DNA of 64,000 nucleotides from CADEEN01 sp963783785 (GCA_963783785.1 CAWAOQ010000006.1:568630-632629), one strand, 5' to 3'; shown: positions 18,073 to 26,769, numbered from the stretch's first letter. Translations and numbers: made by a program. The notes: a model not told the origin generated them from the letters alone.

Positions 18073-19281
18073 TCATCGCCTGGCCAGTGCCGCCACCGGA
18101 TCGAGGCGGGCCGCGCGACGCGCAGGAAGGACGCCGAACAGCATGCCGGTGACGAGAGCGGTACCCAGCCCCGCCAGCACGGCCCAGTCGGGGGGATAGG
18201 CGGGGAACACCGGATACAGCACGCGGATCACGGCGGCGCCGGCCAGTCCCAGCGCATAGCCGATCACCGCGCCCGCGGCGGACAGCAACGCAGCCTCGAC
18301 CAGGAACGCCGTGCGGATGGTGCTGCCGCTGGCACCGAGCGCCTTCAGCAAACCGATCTCGCTGCGCCGCTGCGCCACCGACACCAGCATCACGTTCATC
18401 ACCAGGATGCCGGCCACAGCCAGGCTGATGGCGGCAATCCCGGCCACACCCAGGGTCAGCGTGCCGATCAGGCGATCGAAGGTCGCGAGCAGCGCATCCT
18501 GCGTGATCACGGTGACGTCCTCCTCCCCGTCGTGGCGCGCCTTGATGATCTCGGCGGCCTGCCGCTTGGTGACCTCGATCGCATCGCGGTTGCGCGCTTC
18601 GACCAGGATGCGGAACAGCGTGTTGGTGTTGAACATCGCCTGCGCGACCGCCACCGGCACCAACGCCAGTTCGTCGGTGTTCATGCCCAACCCGCTGCCG
18701 GTGGCAGCCAGCACCCCGATCACACGGAAGCGCCGGTCGCCGACACGGACGAACTGGCCGAGCGCCGTCTCGTTGGGGAACAGTTCGGCGCGCAGCTTGG
18801 CCCCGATCACCATCACCGGCGACCCGCGACCCCAGTCTTCGCGCGGCAGAAACTGGCCCTGTGCCATCTTGAACTGGCGCACCTCGATGAATTCGGCGGT
18901 CGAACCGACCACCATGCCCTCGCGCAAGCGCCCGCCGACCGACAGCTCGGAGGTGCCCACCGTCAGCGGCGCGGCGCGCAGCACGCTGGATGCGCGCAGC
19001 AACGCGCGGGCGTCGTCGATGGTCAGGTCGCGCGGCGTGGTGCTGACGAAGCTGCCCGGATTGATGCCGCCGGTCTCGGTGCGGCCGGGCAAGACGATCA
19101 CCAGGTTGCTGCCGATGGCGCTGAACTCGCGCTCCACGTAGCGGCGAGCGCCGTCGCCCAGTGCGGTCAACGTGACCACCGCAGCCACCCCGATGGCCAT
19201 CGCCAGCATCAGCAGCGCGGTGCGCAGCCGGTTGCCGCTCGCGGCGCCGACGGCGAAGGCGACCAGGTCACGCGCACGCAT
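18073..19281 (-). CDS. MacB/FtsX-type ABC permease (first of a pair)
   Basis: 402 residues from ATG at 19,281 (MRARDLVAFAVG), which overlaps the ATPase stop by 14 bases; a further in-frame start at 19,326 lies inside the ATPase gene and is less likely. Layout as in the neighbouring permease: helix, about 220-residue periplasmic domain beginning EFSAIGSNLVIVLPG, then three helices with VAQRRSEIGLLKALGASG and the ARRAARLDPVAALARR end. Two non-identical permeases with one ATPase suggest a heterodimeric transporter. Confidence 0.87.
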   Translation of the reverse strand: MRARDLVAFAVGAASGNRLRTALLMLAMAIGVAAVVTLTALGDGARRYVEREFSAIGSNLVIVLPGRTETGGINPGSFVSTTPRDLTIDDARALLRASSVLRAAPLTVGTSELSVGGRLREGMVVGSTAEFIEVRQFKMAQGQFLPREDWGRGSPVMVIGAKLRAELFPNETALGQFVRVGDRRFRVIGVLAATGSGLGMNTDELALVPVAVAQAMFNTNTLFRILVEARNRDAIEVTKRQAAEIIKARHDGEEDVTVITQDALLATFDRLIGTLTLGVAGIAAISLAVAGILVMNVMLVSVAQRRSEIGLLKALGASGSTIRTAFLVEAALLSAAGAVIGYALGLAGAAVIRVLYPVFPAYPPDWAVLAGLGTALVTGMLFGVLPARRAARLDPVAALARR

Positions 19282-19945
19282 CTTCGGTCGCGCCCGCGCC
19301 GCGGGTCTCGTCAAGCGTGATGGCACCGTCTTGCATCATCACGCGCCGGTGTGCGCGCGCGCCGAGCGCCGCATCGTGCGTGACCACCAGCAGCGTGACA
19401 CCGGCGGCATTCAGTGCTTCCAGCAGGCGCATCACCTCTTCGCCGGTGGCGCGGTCGAGGTTGCCGGTCGGCTCGTCGGCCAGCAGCATGGCCGGCTGCA
19501 TGATCGTGGCGCGCGCAATGGCCACGCGCTGGCGCTGGCCTCCGGAGAGTTGGTCCGGTCGATGCCCGGCGCGGTCGGCCAGCCCGAAACCGTCGAGCGC
19601 CTTGCGCACGCGCGCCTCGCGCTCCCTGGCCGGGATGCCGGCCAGCACCATCGGCAGCGCGATGTTCTCCGCCGCGGTCAGCCGCGGCACCAGATGGAAG
19701 CTCTGGAACACGAAACCGATCCGATGGCTGCGCACGCGCGCCTGCTCATCGGCCGACAGGGTGGTCACGTCGCGTCCCTCGAGATGGTAGGTGCCGGCAT
19801 CGGGGCTATCGAGCAGGCCGAGCACATTGAGCAGCGTCGACTTGCCGGAGCCCGACGGCCCCATCACCGCGATGTATTCGCCGGGCGAGATGCGCAAGTC
19901 GATGCCGGCCAGCGCATGCACCACGCTGTCGCCGAGGCGGAACAC
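19268..19945 (-). CDS. ABC transporter ATP-binding protein (MacB/LolD family), 5' end probably frameshifted
   Basis: At least 225 residues, open from a GTG at 19,945. Walker A GPSGSGKSTL, FVFQSFHLVPRLTAAENI, signature LSGGQRQR, Walker B LLADEPTGNLD and VVTHDA are intact. The in-frame codons just upstream of 19,945 still read like the family N-terminus (QIELARIER) but contain no start. An ATG at 20,004, four bases after the adaptor stop, lies in another frame. A one-base deletion in the GC-rich run near 19,975-19,985 would join them into a protein of about 245 residues. I infer the true start is 20,004. Confidence 0.85.
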   Translation of the reverse strand: MFRLGDSVVHALAGIDLRISPGEYIAVMGPSGSGKSTLLNVLGLLDSPDAGTYHLEGRDVTTLSADEQARVRSHRIGFVFQSFHLVPRLTAAENIALPMVLAGIPAREREARVRKALDGFGLADRAGHRPDQLSGGQRQRVAIARATIMQPAMLLADEPTGNLDRATGEEVMRLLEALNAAGVTLLVVTHDAALGARAHRRVMMQDGAITLDETRGAGATEDACA

Positions 19946-20008
19946 GCGCTCGATGCGGGCCAGCTCGATCTGCGCCGCCGCACGCTTGCAGGAACGGCCG
20001 CCATCGCG

Positions 20009-21175
20009 TCACTTCGCCGTTGCGGTTTCTTCGACGGCGGTGGCGCCAGCCTTGACGCCGGCACGATCGAGCGAGCTGACGATCCGATCGCCGGCCACGA
20101 GGCCTTCGGTGATCTCGGTGTACTCCCAGTTCGCCACGCCGGTCTTGACCGGCCGCTCGACCAGGCGCTCGCCGTCGAAGAGCAGCACGCGGCCGCCCTG
20201 CAGCAGCGCCGAGGTCGGCACGCGCACCACGTCCTTGCGCACGTCGAGAATCACTTCGACGTCGGCGCTGTAGCCCACCAGCAGGTGCCCGGCGGACTTC
20301 GGATCATCGAAGACCACTTCGACCTCGACGGTGCGCGCCTGCTTTTCCACCGCGGTCACATACGGTGCAACGCGACGCACCTTGCCGGGGAAGGACTTGC
20401 CTGGCAATGCGTCGAGCGAGATCCGCACCGGCTGGCCCGCGCCGATCTTCGGCGCATCGACCTCATCCATCGGGGCATTCACGTACAGGCAGGAATCGTC
20501 GATCAGATCGATCGCCGGCGGCGTGGCCACACCCGGCGGTGACGGGGTCGAGTACTCGCCGACCTCGCCGACGATCTTGGCCACCGTGCCTGCGAATGGA
20601 GCCACCAGCACCGTGCGCTGCCGCGCGGTGCCGACCACGTTGACGCGCGCCTGCGACTGGGCGACGTCGGCGTTGGCGGTGGCGCAGCCGGCCGCGCGCG
20701 CCTCGGCCTCGGCGCGCACGGTGTCGAGCCGACCCTCGGACACGAAGCCCTTCTTGAACAGTTCCTCCTGACGCTGGACCTCGCGTTGCGCCAGGTCGGC
20801 CATCGAGCAGGCTTCGGCCACCCGCTTGCGCGAGGTATCGAGCTGCGCCCGCGCAAATGCCTGCTCGGCCTGCTGATCGTCGTTCCACAGCTGCATCAGC
20901 AACTGTCCCTTCTTGACCCTGTCCCCCTCCTTGACCGCGAGCACCTCGATGCGGCCGCCGGCAATCGTCGACAGCCGCGTCCTCTGGCAGGCCTCGACCG
21001 TACCGGCGCGGGTGTTGGCCACCGTCGCTTCGACGACGCCGCGGCCCACGGGGGCGACCAGTACAGCGACGGGCTTCGGCCGACCGAGCCACCACGACAG
21101 CGCGGCGCCGAGCGCCAGAACCACCAGGGCAATCAGTCCGCGGTGAATCCACTTCTTCGGGGCTGTTGCAGGCAT
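20009..21175 (-). CDS. Periplasmic adaptor protein (MacA/HlyD type)
   Basis: 388 residues. N-terminal anchor helix (GLIALVVLALGAALSWWLG), lipoyl half-motif GGRIEVLAVKEGDRVKKGQL, a long helical hairpin about residues 95-170, the second lipoyl half VAPFAGTVAKIVGEVGEY and barrel domains. A distinctive point is a cysteine-containing segment (VEACQRTR, VAEACSMADL, AAGCATA). It heads the four-gene minus-strand cassette and would link the permeases to an outer-membrane channel; no TolC-like gene is in the window. Confidence 0.86.
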   Translation of the reverse strand: MPATAPKKWIHRGLIALVVLALGAALSWWLGRPKPVAVLVAPVGRGVVEATVANTRAGTVEACQRTRLSTIAGGRIEVLAVKEGDRVKKGQLLMQLWNDDQQAEQAFARAQLDTSRKRVAEACSMADLAQREVQRQEELFKKGFVSEGRLDTVRAEAEARAAGCATANADVAQSQARVNVVGTARQRTVLVAPFAGTVAKIVGEVGEYSTPSPPGVATPPAIDLIDDSCLYVNAPMDEVDAPKIGAGQPVRISLDALPGKSFPGKVRRVAPYVTAVEKQARTVEVEVVFDDPKSAGHLLVGYSADVEVILDVRKDVVRVPTSALLQGGRVLLFDGERLVERPVKTGVANWEYTEITEGLVAGDRIVSSLDRAGVKAGATAVEETATAK

Positions 21176-21249
21176 GTGATCTACGGCAGATGGTCTTGGG
21201 GCGCCAGCTTAACGGACCGGCCGCGCATCGCCATGTCGCCGTGGCGAGC

Positions 21250-21465
21250 TCAGCCAAAGGCCAGTTGCCAAAGGGCCACCAGCACGTGGCCCCAGATGCC
21301 GATGTTGAAGCCCAGCAGGCCGAACAGCTTGGCCCAGTTGAACAGCGACCGCGCCCGCCGCGCGCAGCCGTCTTCGCCGGTGACGGCGTAGAGCAGGATG
21401 AAGAACACCGACGGCACGAAGGTGGCCACCGTCAGCGTGCCCATGACCCAGTAGAAGATGGTCAT
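21250..21465 (-). CDS. Small membrane protein, unknown function
   Basis: 71 residues with two clear hydrophobic segments (YWVMGTLTVATFVPSVFFIL and FGLLGFNIGIWGHVLVALW) joined by a short polar loop with GEDGCARRARS. I do not recognise the family. It starts four bases after the stop of another small membrane protein on the same strand, and the two probably form a pair transcribed behind lpxC. Confidence 0.6.
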   Translation of the reverse strand: MTIFYWVMGTLTVATFVPSVFFILLYAVTGEDGCARRARSLFNWAKLFGLLGFNIGIWGHVLVALWQLAFG

Positions 21466-21469
21466 GCGT

Positions 21470-21658
21470 TCACGGCAGCGGCGTCAGCCGCTGCAGCAGG
21501 ATCGCGGCGACGAAGGCGGCCGCCGCGATCAGCGTCCACTTGACGATCGCGGTGCCGCGTTTGCGCCAGACCGGTTGGCCGGTGACCACGAACACCGCGA
21601 AGCACAGCAGCCCCGCCAGCAGCAGCAGGCCGAACACCAGGCGGATCAGCAGCATCAT
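21470..21658 (-). CDS. Small membrane protein, unknown function
   Basis: 62 residues with two hydrophobic segments (LVFGLLLLAGLLCFAVFVV and TAIVKWTLIAAAAFVAAILL) separated by TGQPVWRKRG. Function unknown. It lies 31 bp downstream of lpxC and immediately upstream of another small membrane protein; the tight spacing suggests a bicistronic unit read from the dcw side. Confidence 0.6.
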   Translation of the reverse strand: MMLLIRLVFGLLLLAGLLCFAVFVVTGQPVWRKRGTAIVKWTLIAAAAFVAAILLQRLTPLP

Positions 21659-21689
21659 GGCTTGCGGCCTGCGACCGGTCGGCTGCGCG

Positions 21690-22625
21690 TCACCAGGCCG
21701 GCGCGAGTTCGGCGAAGCCGGCCGGTGCTTCGCGCTCGTCGTCGAAGCTGACGATCTCGTAGGCGCCCGGGTCGGCCAGCAGCGTTCGCAGCAGCTTGTT
21801 GTTCAACGCATGGCCACTCTTGAACGCGGTGTAGTGGGCCAGCATCGGGTGGCCGGCGACGTAGAGGTCGCCGATGGCGTCGAGGATCTTGTGCTTGACG
21901 AACTCGTCGTCGTAGCGCAGTCCCCCGGCATTGAGCACCTTGGTGTCATCGACCACGATGACGTTGTCCATGCTGCCGCCCAGGCCCAGGCCGCGCACGC
22001 GCATCGCCTCCACGTCCTTGGTGAAACCGAAGGTGCGGGCGCGGGCGATGTCACGCTTGTAGAGGCCCGAGCCCATGTCGAAACTGACGCGCTGGCCGGT
22101 GGCGTTGACCACCGGGTGGTTGAACTCGATCTCGAATGTCAGCACGAAGCCGTGGTGCGGCTCGAGCCGCACCCATTTCAAGCCAGCGCCCTCGCCTTCA
22201 CGCACTTCCACCGGCTTCAACACGCGGATGAAGCGTTTGGGTGCATCCTGCAGCTCGATGCCGGCGCTCTGCAACAGGAACACGAAGCTGGCCGCCGAGC
22301 CGTCGAGCACCGGCACCTCGTCGGCGGTGATGTCGATCGCGACGTTGTCCAGGCCCAGCCCCGCACAGGCCGACAGCAGATGCTCGATGGTCTGCACCTT
22401 CGGTGCGCCGGGGTCGCCGCCGAGGCTGATGGTCGAGGCCATGCGCGTGTCGCACACCGCCTGCGGGTTGACCGGGATCGTGACCGGCTGCGGCAGGTCG
22501 GTGCGGCGAAAGGCGATGCCACTGTCGGGCGGCGCGGGGCGCAGCGTCAGCTCGACCCGCTGGCCGCTGTGCACACCCACGCCGACGGCGCGGGTGAGTG
22601 ATTTCAAGGTCCGCTGTTGCAGCAT
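21690..22625 (-). CDS. lpxC: UDP-3-O-acyl-N-acetylglucosamine deacetylase
   Basis: 311-residue zinc amidase, the committed step of lipid A synthesis. It starts MLQQRTLKSLTRAVGVGVHS. Zinc ligands are in IEHLLSACAGLGLDN (first His near residue 80) and in KHKILDAIGDLYVAG near 236-250 (His-x3-Asp). FVEVREG-type spacing and total length agree with the family. It is the last gene of the dcw cluster, behind ftsZ, the classical position. Confidence 0.96.
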   Translation of the reverse strand: MLQQRTLKSLTRAVGVGVHSGQRVELTLRPAPPDSGIAFRRTDLPQPVTIPVNPQAVCDTRMASTISLGGDPGAPKVQTIEHLLSACAGLGLDNVAIDITADEVPVLDGSAASFVFLLQSAGIELQDAPKRFIRVLKPVEVREGEGAGLKWVRLEPHHGFVLTFEIEFNHPVVNATGQRVSFDMGSGLYKRDIARARTFGFTKDVEAMRVRGLGLGGSMDNVIVVDDTKVLNAGGLRYDDEFVKHKILDAIGDLYVAGHPMLAHYTAFKSGHALNNKLLRTLLADPGAYEIVSFDDEREAPAGFAELAPAW

Positions 22626-22656
22626 GGCGTGATTGTCCCGCAGCGCGGAAAGACCT

Positions 22657-22706
22657 TCACCCCATGGCGACCCCTCTCCTCGCGCTGCAGGAGAGGGCCG
22701 GGGTGA
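22657..22706. repeat. REP-like palindrome between ftsZ and lpxC
   Basis: Nested inverted repeat in the 93-bp gap. The outer arm TCACCCC (22,657-22,663) pairs with GGGGTGA (22,700-22,706). The inner arm CCTCTCCT (22,673-22,680) pairs with AGGAGAGG (22,689-22,696) around an 8-nt loop. This CTCACCCC/CTCTCC pattern is a common extragenic palindrome in high-GC proteobacteria. It may act as a transcript stabiliser or attenuator after ftsZ; there is no T-tract for a classical terminator on either strand. Confidence 0.65.
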
Positions 22707-22718
22707 GGGAGGGATCGA

Positions 22719-23939
22719 TCAGTCGGCTTGCTTGCGCAGGAAAGCCGGGATCTCGATCTCGTCCATGCCGTTGCTGGCCAGCGCGTCGACCTTGGCCGCA
22801 GCCTGCGTGCGGCCATGGCGCCAGACGCTCGGCGTCGAGAGCTGGCTGTAGTCGTTCGACGGCGACTGTGGCGTCGAGCCTGCCGCGCCGGGTACCGATG
22901 TCGCGCTCATGATCGGCAGGTTGTCGGTGCCGGTGCGCAGCGCGCTGTGCACCACGCTCATCGGCGTGCTTTGCTGCACGCGCTTGGCGGGCGACAGGCC
23001 GGTAGCGATCACCGTCACGCGCAACTGGTCACCCAGGCCTTCGTCGTAGGCCGTGCCGTAGATCACATGCGCATCGTCGGCGGCATAGCGACGGATGGTG
23101 TTCATCGCGTTGCGCGATTCGCTCAGCTTGAACGTCGCCTTGCTCGCCGCGATCAGCACCAGCACCCCGCGCGCACCCGACAGGTCGATGCCTTCGAGCA
23201 GCGGGCAGGCCACCGCCAGGTCGGCGGCCTTGGTCGCGCGATCGGGGCCACCGGCCTGCGCCGTGCCCATCATCGCCTTGCCCGGCTCGCTCATCACGGT
23301 CTTGACGTCTTCGAAGTCGACGTTGACCAGCCCGGGCACGTGGATGATGTCGCTGATGCCGCCGACGGCATTGCGCAGCACATCGTTGGCGTGGGCAAAG
23401 GCCTGCTCCTGCGTGACGTCGTCGCCCAGCACTTCGAGCAGCTTCTCGTTCAGCACCACGATCAGCGAGTCGACGTTGGCCTCCAGTTCCGCGAGGCCGA
23501 TGTCGGCGGCCTTCATGCGCCGGTGACCTTCGAACTCGAACGGCTTGGTGACGACGCCGACGGTCAGGATGCCCATCTCCTTGGCCACGCGCGCGATCAC
23601 CGGTGCCGCCCCGGTGCCGGTGCCGCCGCCCATGCCGGCGGTGATGAACAGCATGTGCGCGCCGTCGATGGCCTGACGGATGCGATCGGTGGCTTCGTCC
23701 GCCGCGGCCTTGCCGGCCTCGGGTTTGGCACCCGCACCCAGACCGGTGCTGCCGAGCTGCAGCATCACGTCGGCATTGCTGCGATTGAGCGCCTGGGCGT
23801 CGGTATTGGCGCAGATGAACTCCACGCCCTGGACGTTGTGGGAAATCATGTGCTCGACGGCGTTGCCGCCGCCGCCGCCAACGCCGATGACCTTGATGCG
23901 GGTGCCCTGGTCAAACTCTTCGATCATTTCAATCGCCAT
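22719..23939 (-). CDS. ftsZ: Cell division protein FtsZ
   Basis: 406-residue tubulin-like GTPase that forms the division ring. The nucleotide-binding GVGGGGGNAVEHMI is near residue 18, the tubulin signature GGGTGTGAAPVIA near 105, and the T7 region with NVDFEDVKTVM follows. The C-terminal tail DEIEIPAFLRKQAD is the conserved peptide bound by FtsA and ZipA. The start ATG at 23,939 has GAAGGAGAA a few bases upstream. A hairpin with T-tract precedes the gene, so it probably has its own promoter within the 90-bp gap. Confidence 0.98.
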   Translation of the reverse strand: MAIEMIEEFDQGTRIKVIGVGGGGGNAVEHMISHNVQGVEFICANTDAQALNRSNADVMLQLGSTGLGAGAKPEAGKAAADEATDRIRQAIDGAHMLFITAGMGGGTGTGAAPVIARVAKEMGILTVGVVTKPFEFEGHRRMKAADIGLAELEANVDSLIVVLNEKLLEVLGDDVTQEQAFAHANDVLRNAVGGISDIIHVPGLVNVDFEDVKTVMSEPGKAMMGTAQAGGPDRATKAADLAVACPLLEGIDLSGARGVLVLIAASKATFKLSESRNAMNTIRRYAADDAHVIYGTAYDEGLGDQLRVTVIATGLSPAKRVQQSTPMSVVHSALRTGTDNLPIMSATSVPGAAGSTPQSPSNDYSQLSTPSVWRHGRTQAAAKVDALASNGMDEIEIPAFLRKQAD

Positions 23940-23992
23940 GGTGTGTTCTCCTTCGTGAGAGTGCAGTTGCCGTCATAAAAAGTAGTTGCCCC

Positions 23993-24018
23993 AAAAAACC
24001 CCGAGCCTCACCGGGCTC
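23993..24018 (-). terminator. Intrinsic terminator or attenuator between ftsA and ftsZ
   Basis: Reading on the minus strand, GAGCC (24,018-24,014) pairs with GGCTC (24,007-24,003) around CGGTGA, followed by GGGG and a run of six T (23,998-23,993). An alternative CCCG/CGGG pairing brings the stem closer to the T-run. It sits in the 90-bp gap just after ftsA, where it could reduce read-through into ftsZ. Confidence 0.5.
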
Positions 24019-24029
24019 TTCATCCATCG

Positions 24030-25262
24030 TCAGAAATTGCCGAGAAACCAATCCTTGGCGCGCCCGATCACGGTCTTCACCGAACCGGCCTTGGCCGCCA
24101 CCTTGTGGCCGCGGATGCGCGCCAGCCGCGCCTCTTCCAGCAGGCCCATCACGGTGGCCGAGCGCGGGTTGGCCACCATGTCCGAAAGCGCCCCGGCGTA
24201 GAGCGGGTTGCCGCGCCGCACCGGTTTCAGGAAGATGTCCTCGCCGAGCTCGACCATGCCGCGCATCACCGCCGAGCCGCCGCAGATCACGATCCCCGAC
24301 GACAGCAGCTCCTCGTAGCCCGAGTCGCGGATGACCTGGTGCACCAGCGAGAAGATCTCCTCGACGCGCGGCTCGATCACGCCCGCCAGCGCCTGGCGGC
24401 TCAGCAGTCGCGGCGAGCGGTCGCCGAGACCCGGCACCTCGAGGTTCTCGCTCGGATCGGCCAGCAGTTGCTTGGCCACGCCGTACTCGACCTTGATCTC
24501 CTCGGCATCCTTGGTCGGCGTGCGCAGCGCCATCGCGATGTCGCTGGTGATCAGATCGCCGGCGATCGGGATCACCGCGGTGTGGCGCACCGAGCCGCCG
24601 GTGTAGATCGAGACATCGGTGGTACCGGCACCGATGTCGACCATCGCCACGCCGAGCTCCTTCTCGTCGGCAGTCAGTACCGCGTGGCTCGAAGCGCTCG
24701 GGTTCAGCACCAGCTGCTCGACTTCGAGGCCGCAGCGGCGCACGCACTTGACGATGTTCTCGGCCGCGCTCTGCGCGCCGGTGACGATGTGGACCTTGAC
24801 CTCGAGGCGGCCACCGCTCATGCCGATCGGCTCCTTGACCTCGTGGCCGTCGATCACGAACTCCTGCGGCTCCACCAGCAGCAGGCGCTGGTCGTTCGGG
24901 ATGTTGATCGCCTTGGCCGTCTCGACGACGCGCGCGACGTCGACCGGCGTGACCTCCTTGTCGCGCACGATGACCATGCCGGTGCTGTTCTGGCCGCGGA
25001 TGTGGCTGCCGGTGATGCCGGTGTAGACGCGGGTGATCTTGCAGTCGGCCATCATCTCGGCCTCCTTCAAGGCCTGCTGGATCGACTGCACGGTGGCATC
25101 GATGTTGACGACGACGCCGCGCTTCAGGCCGTGCGACGCCGCGATGCCCAAGCCCGCCACGCGCAACGCGCCATCGGCCATCACCTCGGCCACCACCGCC
25201 ATCACCTTGGCCGTGCCGATGTCCAGGCCGACCACCAGATCCTTGAATTCCTTTGCGGCCAT
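24030..25262 (-). CDS. ftsA: Cell division protein FtsA
   Basis: 410-residue actin-like ATPase that anchors FtsZ to the membrane. ATG at 25,262 (MAAKEFKDLVVGLDIGTAKV) is preceded by AAAAAGGACACC; longer in-frame starts run into ftsQ. Family marks: GLDIGTAKVMAVV phosphate-1 loop, VDIGAGTTDVSIY phosphate-2 loop near residue 205, GIVICGGSAVMRG adenosine motif near 325, and the amphipathic membrane-targeting end AKDWFLGNF. It lies 25 bp after ftsQ in the usual ftsQAZ order. Confidence 0.97.
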   Translation of the reverse strand: MAAKEFKDLVVGLDIGTAKVMAVVAEVMADGALRVAGLGIAASHGLKRGVVVNIDATVQSIQQALKEAEMMADCKITRVYTGITGSHIRGQNSTGMVIVRDKEVTPVDVARVVETAKAINIPNDQRLLLVEPQEFVIDGHEVKEPIGMSGGRLEVKVHIVTGAQSAAENIVKCVRRCGLEVEQLVLNPSASSHAVLTADEKELGVAMVDIGAGTTDVSIYTGGSVRHTAVIPIAGDLITSDIAMALRTPTKDAEEIKVEYGVAKQLLADPSENLEVPGLGDRSPRLLSRQALAGVIEPRVEEIFSLVHQVIRDSGYEELLSSGIVICGGSAVMRGMVELGEDIFLKPVRRGNPLYAGALSDMVANPRSATVMGLLEEARLARIRGHKVAAKAGSVKTVIGRAKDWFLGNF

Positions 25263-25287
25263 CTTGGTGTCCTTTTTCCTGTTGGGC

Positions 25288-26127
25288 TCAGCGCGGCGCG
25301 GCGGCTTTCTTCGCCGTGGCCAGGGTGGTTGTCGATACGCCACGCAACCGCATTGCATAGCCGTCGGCGTGGCGCAGGTCGGCGGAGATCAGCGTCCGCG
25401 TGCCGCCGGCGTCGGCAAAGCGCTGGGTGGCCTGCGACAACGTGCGCGCGAAGCGCGCCGCGCGTGCCACGACCTCGTCTTCGCTGCCGCGCCCGAACTC
25501 GAGCTCGGCACCGCTGTCGAGCTCGGCACGCCACGAGCCCCGGCTGGTCAGTTTCAGCGTCTCGATGCGAGCGTCGATCGGGGCCAGCGTGTCGGCGAGC
25601 CGGCGATGCATCGCCAGCACCTGCGCCGAGCTGCCTTCGGGGCCCGCCAGCGTGACGAGGTCCTCGTCCTCGACGTCGCCGAGATTGGCCTCGAACACTT
25701 CGCCGTGGCTGTTGACCAGCCGCTCGTTGCCCGCCTCGCCTTGCCACAGCGCCGCGGCACGGTGCTCCTCCAGCGTCACCGCCAGCCGGTTCGGCCACAC
25801 TCGCCGCACCACCGCCTGGCGCACCCACGGCACCGACTCGAACGCCGCACGGCCACGGCCCAGGTCGAAGGTGAAGAAGTTGCCGGCCAGTTGTGGCAGC
25901 GCATTGGCCCGCACGGTGGCCAGGTTGCTGCGCGACATCTCGCCATCGAGCTCGATCGCACGCACGGTGAACAGCGGCGCGCGCACCATCCAGCCGACTG
26001 CCGCGGCCAGCAACGCCAGCGTGGCCAGCACGAACACCGCTGCCGCCACCGCGTTCATCAGGCGGATGTCGGCTGGCAGCACCGCGGCCGCGCCATTGGC
26101 GAGGTTGCGCTTTCGGGTCACCGCCAT
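25288..26127 (-). CDS. ftsQ: Cell division protein FtsQ
   Basis: Single-pass divisome protein linking early and late division proteins. From ATG at 26,127 (MAVTRKRNLANG, GGAG six bases upstream) it is 279 residues; a second ATG four codons earlier is possible. Cytoplasmic N-terminus, one helix (AVAAAVFVLATLALLAAAVG), then the POTRA domain (LFTVRAIELDGEMSRSN) and the FtsQ beta domain with FFTFDLGRGRAAFESVPWV and WPNRLAVTLEEHRAAALW. Normally it directly follows ddl; here a 642-bp gap containing the 421-bp repeat element separates them. Confidence 0.95.
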   Translation of the reverse strand: MAVTRKRNLANGAAAVLPADIRLMNAVAAAVFVLATLALLAAAVGWMVRAPLFTVRAIELDGEMSRSNLATVRANALPQLAGNFFTFDLGRGRAAFESVPWVRQAVVRRVWPNRLAVTLEEHRAAALWQGEAGNERLVNSHGEVFEANLGDVEDEDLVTLAGPEGSSAQVLAMHRRLADTLAPIDARIETLKLTSRGSWRAELDSGAELEFGRGSEDEVVARAARFARTLSQATQRFADAGGTRTLISADLRHADGYAMRLRGVSTTTLATAKKAAAPR

Positions 26128-26255
26128 CTCAGGCTCCATCGCGCAGAGCGCGTGCCGCGACGCAGGACGCGGTCACGGCAGAGTGGCGTTCTGCTCGCGG
26201 CGCGTGATTGCGGACGGTTGTCTTGCTTTGACTGACGGTTTGTTGCTGCTGCGTG

Positions 26256-26676
26256 GCTTGCCGGGTCCCGCCCCGGCAGGCCGGGTGGCTTTCATTTGCG
26301 GCCCCAAATGAAAGTCACCAAAGCAAAGGGGCTGAATGCAAAACCTCTCAGCTCGTTCTTCTCGCCTCGCACACCCGGCCCGGCGGGCCACCTGGAGCCA
26401 CCGCCGCCAATCGAAGCGGCAGCTCACTCGACGCGGCCTCGCTGCGCTTTGGCCGGGGATCCAGCGAATCTGCGCGGGCGAGGCTTTGCGAGGCCCGCGC
26501 CGTCGAGTGCGCGGCAGGTTCGATGTGTCGCACGGCTTCCAAGTGGCCCGCTGGGCCGGGGTTCCGCAGCGTGCAGAACGCATGAAAGGTGTTGCATTGA
26601 GGGCCTTTGCTTTGGTGACTTTCATTTGGCCCCGCAAATGAAAGTTACCCGGCCGCCGGGCCGGAACCCGGCAAGC
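26256..26676. repeat. Structured inverted-repeat element A (about 421 bp) between ddl and ftsQ
   Basis: The 642-bp gap between ddl and ftsQ holds no credible gene but a long quasi-palindrome. The terminal arms 26,256-26,340 and 26,593-26,676 are inverted copies of about 85 bp that I align with only scattered mismatches. Each arm holds a perfect 10-bp hairpin (CTTTCATTTG / CAAATGAAAG, left copy at 26,289-26,314) with a 6-nt loop, followed inward by GTCACCAAAGCAAAGG. Inside, further segments pair across the centre, for example CCGGCGGGCCACC near 26,380 with GTGGCCCGCTGGG near 26,543, and ACTCGACG near 26,427 with CGTCGAGT near 26,501. Short frames reading through it have no recognisable product. 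No target-site duplication is evident. Compare element B at 30,321. Confidence 0.85.
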
Positions 26677-26769
26677 GGCGCGAACAGCAATCCCTCGCCA
26701 GAGGCGAGCGAATGACCAAGCCGCCGCAACGCGCCAAGAGCCTTCAGCCGGATCGCAAGCGACGTCATC

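Noticed and set aside
26256..26676. Element A as a classical insertion sequence
   Set aside because: Too short for a transposase and no target-site duplication was found at its edges.
26253..26715. Short proteins encoded within element A (110-140 codon frames on both strands)
   Set aside because: Frames in both directions mirror each other because of the inverted repeats; no ribosome sites or domains.
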